The notes under the pieces: generated by a model
Databases searched by the model: none
What the model was told of the DNA's origin: nothing
The model's input: the letters and a program-made list of their open reading frames with translations, nothing else
In this document: positions 1-6,265 of the stretch, one piece after another
Layout of the letters: the number at the start of each line of letters is the position of its first letter
Numbering within the stretch: position 1 is the first letter of the stretch
Translations under genes and position numbers: made by a program
Assembly (NCBI GenBank): GCA_934590505.1
Contig: CAKTPC010000057.1
Coordinates: 1 to 12,461, forward strand
DNA length: 12,461 nucleotides
Reading direction: 5' to 3'
From: an uncultured Oscillospiraceae bacterium
Lineage (GTDB): Bacteria; Bacillota; Clostridia; Oscillospirales; Oscillospiraceae

Positions 1-103
1 GTTTGGGCGGTACTTTGTGTAAGATTGGCAGTCCATTATTAAGTTTTTTATTATGTTCCCTTTGTACACCGTTGCAAGCAAAAGTTTAGACAAAAATACA
101 ATA

Positions 104-132
104 TTGACAAATTATTTTCCCGGCGTTATAAT
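104..132 (+). promoter_or_regulatory. Sigma-A promoter of the DegV-family gene
   Basis: A perfect -35 box TTGACA lies at 104-109 and a perfect -10 box TATAAT at 127-132, with the ideal 17-bp spacer. Transcription would start near 139, giving a leader of about 55 nt before the ATG at 194. Because the promoter lies upstream of 194 but inside the longer open frame that begins at 53, it also argues for the downstream start codon. Such a full-consensus promoter suggests strong, largely constitutive expression; no clear operator was seen over it. Confidence 0.85.
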
Positions 133-193
133 CCGTCAGACCAGTATTTTAAGGTTTAGCAATAAAGCCAATTCCGGACTGAGGAGGTTTCAG

Positions 194-1036
194 ATGAGCG
201 TCCAGATAATTGCAGACTCAACAGTGGATATGCCGGATCGTATCAAAAAGCGTTTCCGTGTCGTTCCACTGACCGTGCATTTCGGCGATGAGGAATTTAT
301 TGACGGCGTGACGATAGACAAGGCGCGCTTCTACGAACGCCTTGTTGAAAGTGACATCTTACCGACAACGAGTCAAGCCACGCCTACTGCATTTCAGAAA
401 GTATTTGAAGAGGTCAAAGAAGCAGGAGACAGCGCCGTTGTTATAACTATTTCTTCCAAGCTTTCAGGGACATATCAAAGTGCGTGCATTGCCGCAGAGG
501 ATTTTGATAATATCTTTGTTGTGGACAGCATGACAGCCGCTATCGGATCAGGTATTCTTGCCGAGCACGCGCTGAAGCTGGCGGAAGCCGGGATGAGCGC
601 GGCGCAGATTGCCGAAGAACTCGAGCAAAAGAAGGCGGATGTGTGTCTCATAGCATTGTTGGACACTCTCGAATATCTGAAAAAAGGCGGGCGCATCTCT
701 AAGACAACTGCGTTTGCCGGCGGTATTCTTAACATCAAGCCTGTGCTTACCGTTCAGGACGGAGAAGTCGTTGTTATCGGAAAAGCGCGCGGCTCAAAGC
801 AGGGCAACAACCTGCTCGTAGAGAAGATACACAACAGCGGCGGCATAGATTTTTCAATGCCGATACTGCTCGGCTACTCCGGATTGAGCGACGTGTTTCT
901 GAAAAAGTATGTAGAGGACAGCCGCGCGCTCTGGCAGGACGGAATTAATACGCTTGATTCCACTTTGCTGTGCAGCGTTATCGGAACTCATACCGGCCCC
1001 GGTGTTGTAGCGGTTGCGTTTTTCAGGAAACACTGA
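194..1036 (+). CDS. DegV family protein (fatty-acid-binding, FakB-like)
   Basis: The 280-residue product has the full length and motif order of the DegV family. These cytosolic proteins bind a fatty acid; in Firmicutes the FakB members present it to the kinase FakA for phosphorylation and entry into phospholipid synthesis. Visible motifs are ADSTVD at residues 7-12, PLTVHFGDEEF near 25-35, TSQATP at 59-64, SSKLSGTYQSA at 87-97, the LEYLKKGGRIS block at 159-169, LNIKPVL at 179-185 and the C-terminal GTHTGPGVV at 264-272. The start at 194 is chosen because GAGGAGG at 181-187 sits six bases upstream and a consensus promoter lies at 104-132. The gene appears monocistronic, with its own promoter and a hairpin terminator. 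Family assignment is firm; the bound lipid and any partner kinase cannot be told from the sequence. Confidence 0.95.
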   Translation: MSVQIIADSTVDMPDRIKKRFRVVPLTVHFGDEEFIDGVTIDKARFYERLVESDILPTTSQATPTAFQKVFEEVKEAGDSAVVITISSKLSGTYQSACIAAEDFDNIFVVDSMTAAIGSGILAEHALKLAEAGMSAAQIAEELEQKKADVCLIALLDTLEYLKKGGRISKTTAFAGGILNIKPVLTVQDGEVVVIGKARGSKQGNNLLVEKIHNSGGIDFSMPILLGYSGLSDVFLKKYVEDSRALWQDGINTLDSTLLCSVIGTHTGPGVVAVAFFRKH

Positions 1037-1094
1037 TCGCCTGAGCCGTATCCTTGCTGCTTACCGGATGTACAGCGCAATTAAAATATAACCG

Positions 1095-1140
1095 GAGACC
1101 TCCTGTATTTTGCAAAAACAGGAGGTCTCTGCTGCTTTTT
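1095..1140 (+). terminator. Rho-independent terminator after the DegV gene
   Basis: A perfect 12-bp stem pairs GAGACCTCCTGT (1095-1106) with its complement at 1118-1129. It is followed after a short GC spacer by a run of five T at 1136-1140. The loop contains TTTTGCAAAA, which can extend the pairing. The hairpin lies 58 bases after the DegV stop and fits its terminator. Since IS200-type elements carry a terminator-like hairpin near their left end and a TnpA remnant follows at once, the hairpin could instead be a relic of that element; both roles are compatible. Confidence 0.85.
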
Positions 1141-1178
1141 GTAAGATGAAGATAATATAAGCGAGTTCCAACCATACC

Positions 1179-1352
1179 GCGGATGTGGGAAAAATATTAA
1201 GAGAACTGAGCGAGCGCAGAGGAGTAGAGATACTGGAGGCAGAGTGCTGCCGAGATCATATCCACATGCTGGTATCAATACCGCCGCGCATGAGTGCGGC
1301 ACAGTATTATGTGGATACGGTACCATCAATTGACAAGAGCACACACGCCTGA
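1179..1352 (+). pseudogene. IS200/IS605 TnpA transposase remnant
   Basis: The frame from 1179 reads ADVGKILRELSERRGVEI, then EAECCRDHIHMLVSIPP, which is the core of IS200-type Y1 HUH transposases; HIH is the metal-binding HUH motif. After SAAQ the frame jumps to YYVDTV, a motif that in intact TnpA lies roughly 35 residues further on, so an in-frame internal deletion is likely. The conserved N-terminal block with KYRRK is missing upstream; SSNHT just before 1179 may be the real N-terminal part, implying a second deletion. Homology ends at DTV (1320), the reading frame stops at TGA 1350-1352, and no start codon with a ribosome site is seen. The copy cannot encode an active enzyme. The alignment is from memory of the family. 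Confidence 0.85.
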
Positions 1353-1597
1353 CAGCGTGTCTTTCCGGTGCTTTTTGTCCTTTTCGTCTTGATGGGTTAC
1401 GACACATCTGCGACTCAAAAACCAAAAATCACACAAAAATCCATCACTGTCAGGTGCAAGCAGTTTTGCCGGAGCAGAAATGCGCTCAGGCAATGAAAAG
1501 CCCGCAGGCAATACTTTGTGTATTGGCAAGGGCTTTGAAGCCGCATGGGCGTTTTTCTGCCCGTCAAAACCGTATGTGTCTTTGTCAATTGATGGTA
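1321..1597. mobile_element. Candidate 277-bp inverted-repeat-bounded insert (MITE-like)
   Basis: The 16-base sequence TACCATCAATTGACAA at 1321-1336 recurs as a perfect inverted copy at 1582-1597, and 7 of the next 11 inward bases also match. The left repeat begins exactly where TnpA homology ends. Inside are three hairpins: 1467-1492 (TGCC and GAG against CTC and GGCA), 1497-1536 (AAAGCCC/GGGCTTT enclosing CAATAC/GTATTG with loop TTTGT) and 1547-1562 (GGGC/GCCC). No convincing protein is encoded. Short ends plus noncoding structured interior resemble a miniature inverted-repeat element, but no clear target-site duplication was found. It may also be a rearranged element end. Confidence 0.45.
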
Positions 1598-1645
1598 GGG
1601 AAGTATGAAGGAGCAATAGGAGAATATGTTCGCAACCAATTGCTG

Positions 1646-1816
1646 GACGACATCAGCTCCGCTTTGCAGGGCGTATGTCGTGAAGCTATGCTTCAAGTCA
1701 TTCAAACGTAGGTGCTCTATGCCCACGTCATTCAGAATTCTCTCATGCAGCTTTACTATCGAGTCCTGGTGATACATCCCACCGGTCAGTGGCGAGGGGG
1801 AAATGTATATGTTCAA
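1646..1816 (-). pseudogene. Tyrosine recombinase (integrase) fragment
   Basis: On the minus strand, reading down from 1816, the frame gives NIYISPSPLTGGMYHQDSIV, then KLHERILNDVGIEHLRLNDL and KHSFTTYALQSGADV. This is the C-terminal catalytic domain of Tn916/phage-type integrases, where the family usually has HDLRHTFAT; here the box is degenerate, with NDLKHSFTT replacing it. About 57 residues remain. The N-terminal half is absent, and the following GMLGH and catalytic-Tyr segment is also absent because the frame diverges after GADV. Both ends are therefore lost and the gene is dead. Its broken upstream end lies about 15 bases from the -35 box of the regulator gene on the opposite strand, marking a probable old integration or deletion border. 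Confidence 0.8.
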
Positions 1817-1831
1817 TGGATGATTAATGTG

Positions 1832-1859
1832 TTGACTTTTTTTCCTTTTCGTTTAAAAT
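1832..1859 (+). promoter_or_regulatory. Promoter of the IclR-family gene
   Basis: TTGACT at 1832-1837 and TAAAAT at 1854-1859 form a good sigma-A promoter with a 16-bp spacer in a very AT-rich stretch. Transcription would begin around 1866, about 40 bases before the GTG start. No copy of the AGAAC-N3-GTTCT palindrome seen downstream of the gene occurs here, so autoregulation through that site is not suggested. Confidence 0.65.
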
Positions 1860-1904
1860 ATGTTATATTAGAAGCAAAAACTGAAAGCGAGGAGGAATAC
1901 TGCA

Positions 1905-2669
1905 GTGGTTAACAACAAGGGCGAGATAAAAGTCAAAAGTCTGCATAAAGCACTGACGGTGCTTGACTGCTTTGCGGAAAAACAGCCGTTGAGCATTACT
2001 GAGATCAGCGAAAAGCTTGGCCTCTATAAGAGCAACGTATATGATATTCTGTCGACTCTTTGCGCAATGGGGTATCTTGACCGGAGCACTGAGTCGAGTA
2101 AATTCTATCTGGGAAAGAAAATTGTAGTGCTCGGAAGAATGGCGTCTGACAGATACAGCTTCAAAAACATTGCCTCTCCATATCTGCATCAGCTTGCAAA
2201 CGAAGTCGGTGAGATCGCCTATCTTACTGTTCCTATTGGCTATCAACTCTATTACATGGACACTGCTGTTCCCGCGGGGACGAGCCCGTATGTATCCGCA
2301 GTGCTGCGCAACAGTTACGACAAATTCAACTGCACGGCTTCCGGCAAGGCTATGCTGTCGCACATGCCGGAAGAATTCATAGATGAATATCTTGCTTCCC
2401 CGCAGATCGCTAAAACCGAGTACACGATCGTTGATCCGGAGAAAATGCGTGATGAGTTGGCAAAAATACGCCTGTGCGGTTATGCGATAGATGATGAAGA
2501 GTATGCAATAGGTCTGCGCTGCGTTGCCGTACCTATACTCGATCATGATGGGTCGGCGCTTGGCGCAATGAGCGTGAGCGGCCCTTCCGCAAGGTTTACC
2601 GAAGGGAAAATACAGCAGTTTGCAGAAAAAATAACTAAATATGCCTGTGAAATTCAAAACAATTTGTGA
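1905..2669 (+). CDS. IclR-family transcriptional regulator
   Basis: The 254-residue product has the standard IclR layout and length. An N-terminal winged helix-turn-helix spans about residues 11-72 (KSLHKALTVLDCFAEKQPLS, ITEISEKLGL, and recognition helix SNVYDILSTL at 43-52). An effector-binding domain spans about 85-254, with hallmark segments NCTASGKAML (142-151), GYAIDDEEYAIGLRCVAVP (192-210) and SVSGPSARFT (223-232). IclR proteins act as dimers or tetramers that sense small organic acids and bind palindromes near catabolic promoters. The start is GTG at 1905, with GAGGAGG at 1889-1895 nine bases upstream. The gene stands just before a large same-strand catabolic cluster and a palindrome-rich intergenic region, so it is probably the local regulator. 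Whether it activates or represses, and its ligand, are unknown. Confidence 0.93.
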   Translation: MVNNKGEIKVKSLHKALTVLDCFAEKQPLSITEISEKLGLYKSNVYDILSTLCAMGYLDRSTESSKFYLGKKIVVLGRMASDRYSFKNIASPYLHQLANEVGEIAYLTVPIGYQLYYMDTAVPAGTSPYVSAVLRNSYDKFNCTASGKAMLSHMPEEFIDEYLASPQIAKTEYTIVDPEKMRDELAKIRLCGYAIDDEEYAIGLRCVAVPILDHDGSALGAMSVSGPSARFTEGKIQQFAEKITKYACEIQNNL

Positions 2670-2700
2670 TTTTTGATAAAAATCCATTTTCCTTTTTGGA

Positions 2701-2747
2701 GTATATGCGAATTGCAAACACGGCGGCAATGTGTTAAATTCGTATAC
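2701..2747. promoter_or_regulatory. Imperfect 47-bp dyad overlapping a possible promoter
   Basis: Left-arm blocks GTATA (2701-2705), CGAATT (2708-2713) and AACAC (2717-2721) pair with GTGTT (2731-2735), AATTCG (2737-2742) and TATAC (2743-2747). This gives 16 pairs around a 9-base loop with small bulges. It may be a regulator site or an RNA hairpin ending the regulator transcript; a T-rich tract (2757-2767) follows 10 bases later, so weak terminator activity is possible. Confidence 0.5.
2712..2740 (+). promoter_or_regulatory. Possible promoter of the 2-oxoacid/hydroxyacid operon
   Basis: TTGCAA at 2712-2717 and TAAATT at 2735-2740 are separated by 17 bp, with a TG one base before the -10 box giving an extended -10. 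Transcription would start near 2747 and leave a leader of about 200 nt containing both AGAAC-N3-GTTCT sites and the long hairpin. The boxes deviate from consensus, as expected for a regulated promoter. Other positions in this AT-rich stretch cannot be excluded. Confidence 0.4.
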
Positions 2748-2775
2748 AGATTTGGGTTTCTTTTTTTGAGCATAT

Positions 2776-2796
2776 TTGCAGAACCCGGTTCTGCAA
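2776..2796. promoter_or_regulatory. 21-bp perfect palindrome, candidate IclR operator 1
   Basis: Arms TTGCAGAACC and GGTTCTGCAA are exact complements around a single C at 2786. The core AGAAC-CCG-GTTCT (2780-2792) recurs at 2864-2876. A perfect palindrome of this length between an IclR gene and the cluster it probably controls fits the roughly 15-bp dyads known for IclR proteins such as IclR and AllR of E. coli. The link to this regulator is inference. Confidence 0.65.
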
Positions 2797-2813
2797 TACA
2801 GAATGATAATGCG

Positions 2814-2855
2814 GAACTTTTTTATGAGACGATACATCGTCTCATAAAAAAGTTC
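2814..2855. repeat. Perfect inverted repeat with 20-bp arms
   Basis: GAAC, six T and ATGAGACGAT (2814-2833) are exactly mirrored at 2836-2855 with only AC between them. As RNA this would form a 19-bp stem with a TACA loop. The T tract is on the 5' side and the A tract on the 3' side, so it is not an intrinsic terminator for either strand. It may be an operator for a second regulator (inner dyad GAGACGAT/ATCGTCTC), a cruciform, or a stabilising structure in the 5' leader of the transporter mRNA. Confidence 0.7.
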
Positions 2856-2863
2856 TTAATTAC

Positions 2864-2876
2864 AGAACGAGGTTCT
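2864..2876. promoter_or_regulatory. Second AGAAC-N3-GTTCT site, candidate operator 2
   Basis: AGAAC (2864-2868), GAG, GTTCT (2872-2876) repeats the core of the palindrome at 2776-2796 with the same 5-3-5 geometry. The centres, 2870 and 2786, are 84 bp apart, which is eight turns of B-DNA at 10.5 bp per turn, placing both sites on the same face of the helix. This suits cooperative or looping binding by a dimeric or tetrameric IclR protein. Confidence 0.55.
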
Positions 2877-2944
2877 AAAAAGTAAATAGAAATATGCCGT
2901 AAAAGAAAACAAAACAAAAAATGAAGAGAAAAAGAGGTAAAAAC

Positions 2945-4216
2945 ATGGCTAAAAAGAACACCAAGAGATTTCTTCTGCTGTTCGCATTGGGAATCGCGTA
3001 CGGTTTCATGTATGTTATGCCATACATGAAATCCAGCTTCTACGATCAGATGATCGCTGCAATGGGCTGCACCAATGCGCAGCTCGGTTCACTGATGACC
3101 TACTACTGCATTAGCTGCACTGCATCGTATCTGCCCGGCGGTTGGATAGGAGACAAATTTAATCCCAAGCCGGTCCTGCTTATCTCCATTTTTGGTCAGG
3201 CTGCGCTGAGCTTCCTGTTTATGTTTACTTACAAGAGCTACGCAATGGCGGTCATTATCTGGCTGCTTATGGGTCTGACCGGCGGTTTTGCGTTCTGGCC
3301 CGCAATCATGAAGGGCATACGCATGACCGGCAGCGATGAAGAACAGGGACGCGTTTATGGCATTTTTGAAGCACTGAACGGCGTTGCATCCCTTCTGCTC
3401 AGCTTTATCATGATCGGCGTTATGGCAGTCGTCGGCGGCAGCGATCTTATCACCGGCTTCAAGAGCGCGCTTGCATTCATGGGCGGACTTTCCATTCTTT
3501 CCGGTATCCTTGTAGCAGTGCTCATGCCCAAAGATGCGGCATATGGCGTCTCTGAGGAAGAGAAAGCAAAGAAGATCACGGCGAAGGACTACATCTCCGC
3601 TTTCAAGATCCCCGGCGTTTGGATAATGGCTATCCTCGTATGGTGCTATGTCACCATCTCCGCTGTTGCAAGCTATCTCACCCCGTACAGCACGAGCGTT
3701 CTCGGCATGTCCGCCGCACTTGCGGCATCGATCGGCACCTTCCGCACCTATGGCTGCCGCCTGATAGGCGGTCCGCTCGGCGGATACATTGCGGATAAAG
3801 CCTTCAAGTCAGTCGCGAAAGAGCAGCTGCTTGGTCAGTTCGCCTGCGTTCTGACTGTGGGTATATTCCTTGTCCTGCCTACCGGAACGAACTCCGGACT
3901 TCTGGTAGTTCTGCTTCTTCTCGTCGGTATCTCCATGTTCCTGTGCAAGGGTACTTACTTCTCGATCCAGCCTGAGATGGGCATTCCTACCCACATTTCT
4001 GCCACGGCTGTTGCGATCGCAACTTTCGTAGGCTATATCCCCGATATGTTCGTTCACACCATGTTCGGCAACTGGATCGATGCCTCCGGCAACCTCGGTT
4101 ACAGAAAGATACTTATCTACGGCGTTTGCACGGCGGTGCTCGGCACCATAACCGCGATCTGGGCTATCGCACAGTCCAAGAAGGTCGCCTCTCGCAGGGC
4201 AGGCGCGGAAGCCTGA
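2945..4216 (+). CDS. MFS transporter, probable organic acid carrier
   Basis: The 423-residue, strongly hydrophobic product has the length and roughly 12 membrane spans of a major facilitator superfamily carrier. A family loop motif A, GGWIGDKF at residues 65-72, lies between the second and third spans, and a related GGPLGGYIADK lies at 275-285 in the second half. The charged central loop is at about 196-222. FAFWPA near 115-120 and the overall pattern recall organic-anion carriers of the OPA/GlpT or oxalate-formate type, but the substrate is not readable. I start at ATG 2945 because AGAGG at 2933-2937 precedes it by seven bases; an in-frame ATG at 2921 has no ribosome site. It is the first gene of the cluster and ends 44 bases before the ferredoxin gene. 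Together with the sodium symporter further on it probably brings in or exports the acid handled by the enzymes. Confidence 0.88.
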   Translation: MAKKNTKRFLLLFALGIAYGFMYVMPYMKSSFYDQMIAAMGCTNAQLGSLMTYYCISCTASYLPGGWIGDKFNPKPVLLISIFGQAALSFLFMFTYKSYAMAVIIWLLMGLTGGFAFWPAIMKGIRMTGSDEEQGRVYGIFEALNGVASLLLSFIMIGVMAVVGGSDLITGFKSALAFMGGLSILSGILVAVLMPKDAAYGVSEEEKAKKITAKDYISAFKIPGVWIMAILVWCYVTISAVASYLTPYSTSVLGMSAALAASIGTFRTYGCRLIGGPLGGYIADKAFKSVAKEQLLGQFACVLTVGIFLVLPTGTNSGLLVVLLLLVGISMFLCKGTYFSIQPEMGIPTHISATAVAIATFVGYIPDMFVHTMFGNWIDASGNLGYRKILIYGVCTAVLGTITAIWAIAQSKKVASRRAGAEA

Positions 4217-4260
4217 CACACTATTGCTGATTTTTCATATGTGTTGATAGAGGAGCAAAT

Positions 4261-4461
4261 ATGAGCAAAGTTAAACTCAATATAAAAAATTGCAAGGGCT
4301 GCGGATACTGCGTTGCGGAGTGCCCCAGAAAAGCAATATCGTTTACCGGCAACATAAGCGACAAGGGCTATGACACGGTGCAGGTGGATGATTCACTTTG
4401 CGTGGCATGCGGATCCTGCTACCGGGTCTGCCCGGACAGAGTCTTTGAGATTCTTGTTTAA
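4261..4461 (+). CDS. 2[4Fe-4S] ferredoxin subunit (delta) of 2-oxoacid:ferredoxin oxidoreductase
   Basis: A 66-residue protein with two complete CxxCxxCxxxCP clusters: cysteines 11, 14, 17, 21 (CKGCGYCVAECP) and 47, 50, 53, 57 (CVACGSCYRVCP). This is the delta subunit of four-subunit pyruvate/2-oxoacid:ferredoxin oxidoreductases. It carries electrons from the thiamine diphosphate site of the beta subunit to soluble ferredoxin. The ribosome site is GAGGAG at 4249-4254, and the gene is 19 bases ahead of the alpha gene. The order delta-alpha-beta-gamma is usual for the KorDABC/Vor type. On its own the protein would be an ordinary clostridial ferredoxin; its position makes the subunit call strong. 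Confidence 0.93.
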   Translation: MSKVKLNIKNCKGCGYCVAECPRKAISFTGNISDKGYDTVQVDDSLCVACGSCYRVCPDRVFEILV

Positions 4462-4480
4462 ATAAAGAGAGGTACAGAAA

Positions 4481-5533
4481 ATGGCAAAAGAACTGATGAA
4501 GGGAAACGAAGCCCTTGCCGAAGCTGCGATACGTGCGGGCTGCCGTTTTTACAGCGGCTACCCCATTACTCCGCAGACTGAAATACTCGAATATCTCTCA
4601 TGGCGTATGGATGAGGTCGGCGGAACATTTGTGCAGACTGAATCCGAGCTTGCAGGCGTCAACATGCTGCTCGGCGCAGCGGCAGCCGGTGCGAGAGCAC
4701 TGACCAGCTCAGCAGGTCCCGGATTCTCCCTCAAGCAGGAGGGTATATCCTACCTTGTCGCAGCAGATATTCCCGCAGTTATCATAGATGTTATGCGTAT
4801 AGGCACCGGCCTCGGCGATATCGCGCAGGGCCAGGGCGACTACTGGCAGCTTACGCGCGGCGGCGGTCACGGAGATTATCACACTATAGTTCTTGCCCCC
4901 GCAAGCGTGCAGGAAAACTGCGATATGATGCCGCTTGCCTTTGATCTTGCGGAGAAATACCGTCACCCGGTGCTTGTGGCCTCGGATGCCGCCATCGGCC
5001 AGATGGTCGAAGGCGTACAGCTGCCTGAGATGCACGAGCATGACATAAACACCTATGACTGGGCGCTGCGCGGCTGCCGCCACGGCGATGCCCCGCGCAA
5101 GGTTCAGAATACCTACTATACCAGACCCGACTATGTCGAGTATCTTACTGACAAGTACAAGGAAATGGAAACGGAAGAACAGCGGTGGGAAAGCTATCGC
5201 GCCGAGGATGCCGACCTTGTTCTTGTGGCCTACGGCATAAGCTCCCGTATTGCTAAGGAAGCTGTGGATATAGCGCGTGAGCAGGGCATAAAGCTCGGTC
5301 TTATCCGCCCGATAACACTCTGGCCGTTCCCGGTCAAGGCGTTTGACGCCTGCCCGAACGCGAAGGCGTTCATGACCGTCGAGATCAACATTCTTGGGCA
5401 GATGGTGGACGATGTAAAGCTCGCGATCGGTCAGCGCGTGCCGGTAGATTTCTATGGTACGTACTTTGGCCTCCCCGAGAGCGACGACATTATCGCAAAG
5501 GCGAAGCAGCTTCTGGAAAAGGAGGGCAAATAA
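4481..5533 (+). CDS. vorB: 2-oxoacid:ferredoxin oxidoreductase alpha subunit (VorB/KorA type)
   Basis: The 350-residue product matches the alpha subunit of branched-chain 2-oxoacid or 2-oxoglutarate:ferredoxin oxidoreductases. It opens with MAKELMKGNEALAEAAIRAG, followed by GYPITPQTEI (residues 26-35), VQTESELAG (51-59), TSSAGPGFSL (75-84), GGGHGDYHTIVLAPAS (127-142) and RPITLWPFP near 285. These residues build the pyrimidine-binding half of the thiamine diphosphate site and the interface with beta. The complex decarboxylates a 2-oxoacid with CoA to acyl-CoA, CO2 and reduced ferredoxin in the cytoplasm. The stop codon abuts the beta start with no gap, so the two are translationally coupled. 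The family resembles VorB most closely, but aromatic, branched-chain and 2-oxoglutarate enzymes are not separable by eye, so the symbol gives the type and not the substrate. Confidence 0.93.
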   Translation: MAKELMKGNEALAEAAIRAGCRFYSGYPITPQTEILEYLSWRMDEVGGTFVQTESELAGVNMLLGAAAAGARALTSSAGPGFSLKQEGISYLVAADIPAVIIDVMRIGTGLGDIAQGQGDYWQLTRGGGHGDYHTIVLAPASVQENCDMMPLAFDLAEKYRHPVLVASDAAIGQMVEGVQLPEMHEHDINTYDWALRGCRHGDAPRKVQNTYYTRPDYVEYLTDKYKEMETEEQRWESYRAEDADLVLVAYGISSRIAKEAVDIAREQGIKLGLIRPITLWPFPVKAFDACPNAKAFMTVEINILGQMVDDVKLAIGQRVPVDFYGTYFGLPESDDIIAKAKQLLEKEGK

Positions 5534-6265
5534 ATGAAACTGAAAGCACCTGAATGCGTATTCTCCTCCGCAAATTTCTGCCCCGGCTGCGGTCACGGCC
5601 TTGCAAGCCGTCTCATCGGTGAAGTCGCCGAAGAACTGGGGATAGTTGAAAAAGTGATAGGCGTCGTTGACGTGGCGTGCTGCTCCTTCCACATTGACTA
5701 TTGGAATTTTGACACGATCATGTCCGCGCATGGGCGCGATCTGCCCACGGCGGTCGGTGCAAAGCACATCCGCCCCGACTGCGCTGTGTTCGCCTATCTC
5801 GGCGACGGTGCGGCATACTCCATCGGCATGGCAGAGACGATCCACGCGGCGCTCAGAAACGACAACATTTGTGCGTTCGTCATAAATAACAGCGTGTTCG
5901 GCATGACCGGCGGTCAGATGGCTCCTACAACGCTGCCCGGCGAAAAGACGGCAACTTCACCCAAGGGCAAGGATCCCAGCCGTTACGGAACCCTCAGCGG
6001 ACTTGAGCTTGTAAAGACCATGGATGTAGCATTTGCCGCCCGCGGGGAGCTCGTCGGCTCTGCCGGTATGATCAATGCCAAAAAGCTTATCAAAAAGGCA
6101 TTCGAGCACCAGCTCAACGGAGACGGTTTCAGCATGGTCGAGCTTTTGAGCCCATGCCCGACGAACCTTAACCTCTCCCCGGTAAAGACCAAGGAGTTTG
6201 TACACAACGAAATGACGAAGTATTTCCCGATCGGGGTCTTTGTGGATAAAGGAGGGGAAAAATAA
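5534..6265 (+). CDS. 2-oxoacid:ferredoxin oxidoreductase beta subunit, thiamine diphosphate-binding
   Basis: The 243-residue product is the catalytic thiamine diphosphate subunit of a split 2-oxoacid:ferredoxin oxidoreductase. FCPGCGHG at residues 15-22 is the family hallmark. GDGAAYSIG at 90-98 and NNSVFGMTGGQ at 118-128 form the diphosphate and Mg-binding motif (GDG...NN). VDVACCSFHIDYWNFDTIM (46-64) corresponds to the GIGCS-type region near the active site, here with an unusual ACC. ELLSPCPTNL lies near the C-terminus. It starts directly after the alpha stop codon, with GGAGGG at the alpha 3' end as ribosome site, and overlaps the gamma start by one base. Function of the complex is firm; the substrate is not. 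Confidence 0.93.
   Translation: MKLKAPECVFSSANFCPGCGHGLASRLIGEVAEELGIVEKVIGVVDVACCSFHIDYWNFDTIMSAHGRDLPTAVGAKHIRPDCAVFAYLGDGAAYSIGMAETIHAALRNDNICAFVINNSVFGMTGGQMAPTTLPGEKTATSPKGKDPSRYGTLSGLELVKTMDVAFAARGELVGSAGMINAKKLIKKAFEHQLNGDGFSMVELLSPCPTNLNLSPVKTKEFVHNEMTKYFPIGVFVDKGGEK

Noticed and set aside
53..193. Upstream extension of the DegV frame
   Set aside because: The consensus promoter lies within it, and the ATG at 194 has the strong ribosome site and the canonical DegV N-terminus.
1454..1711. Plus-strand frame of 85 codons in the mobile-debris region
   Set aside because: It has no ribosome site or family resemblance and runs through the inverted repeat and the antisense integrase relic.
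1863..2837. Minus-strand open frame across the IclR gene and its downstream region
   Set aside because: The plus strand carries a full IclR protein with promoter and ribosome site; the antisense product has no recognisable domain.
2814..2855. Reading the long hairpin as an intrinsic terminator
   Set aside because: The T tract precedes the stem and the A tract follows it; neither strand has a T run after the stem.
4709..5845. Long open frame on the minus strand opposite the oxidoreductase alpha and beta genes
   Set aside because: It is antisense to two well-supported genes, shows no family motifs and has no ribosome site; it arises from codon bias.
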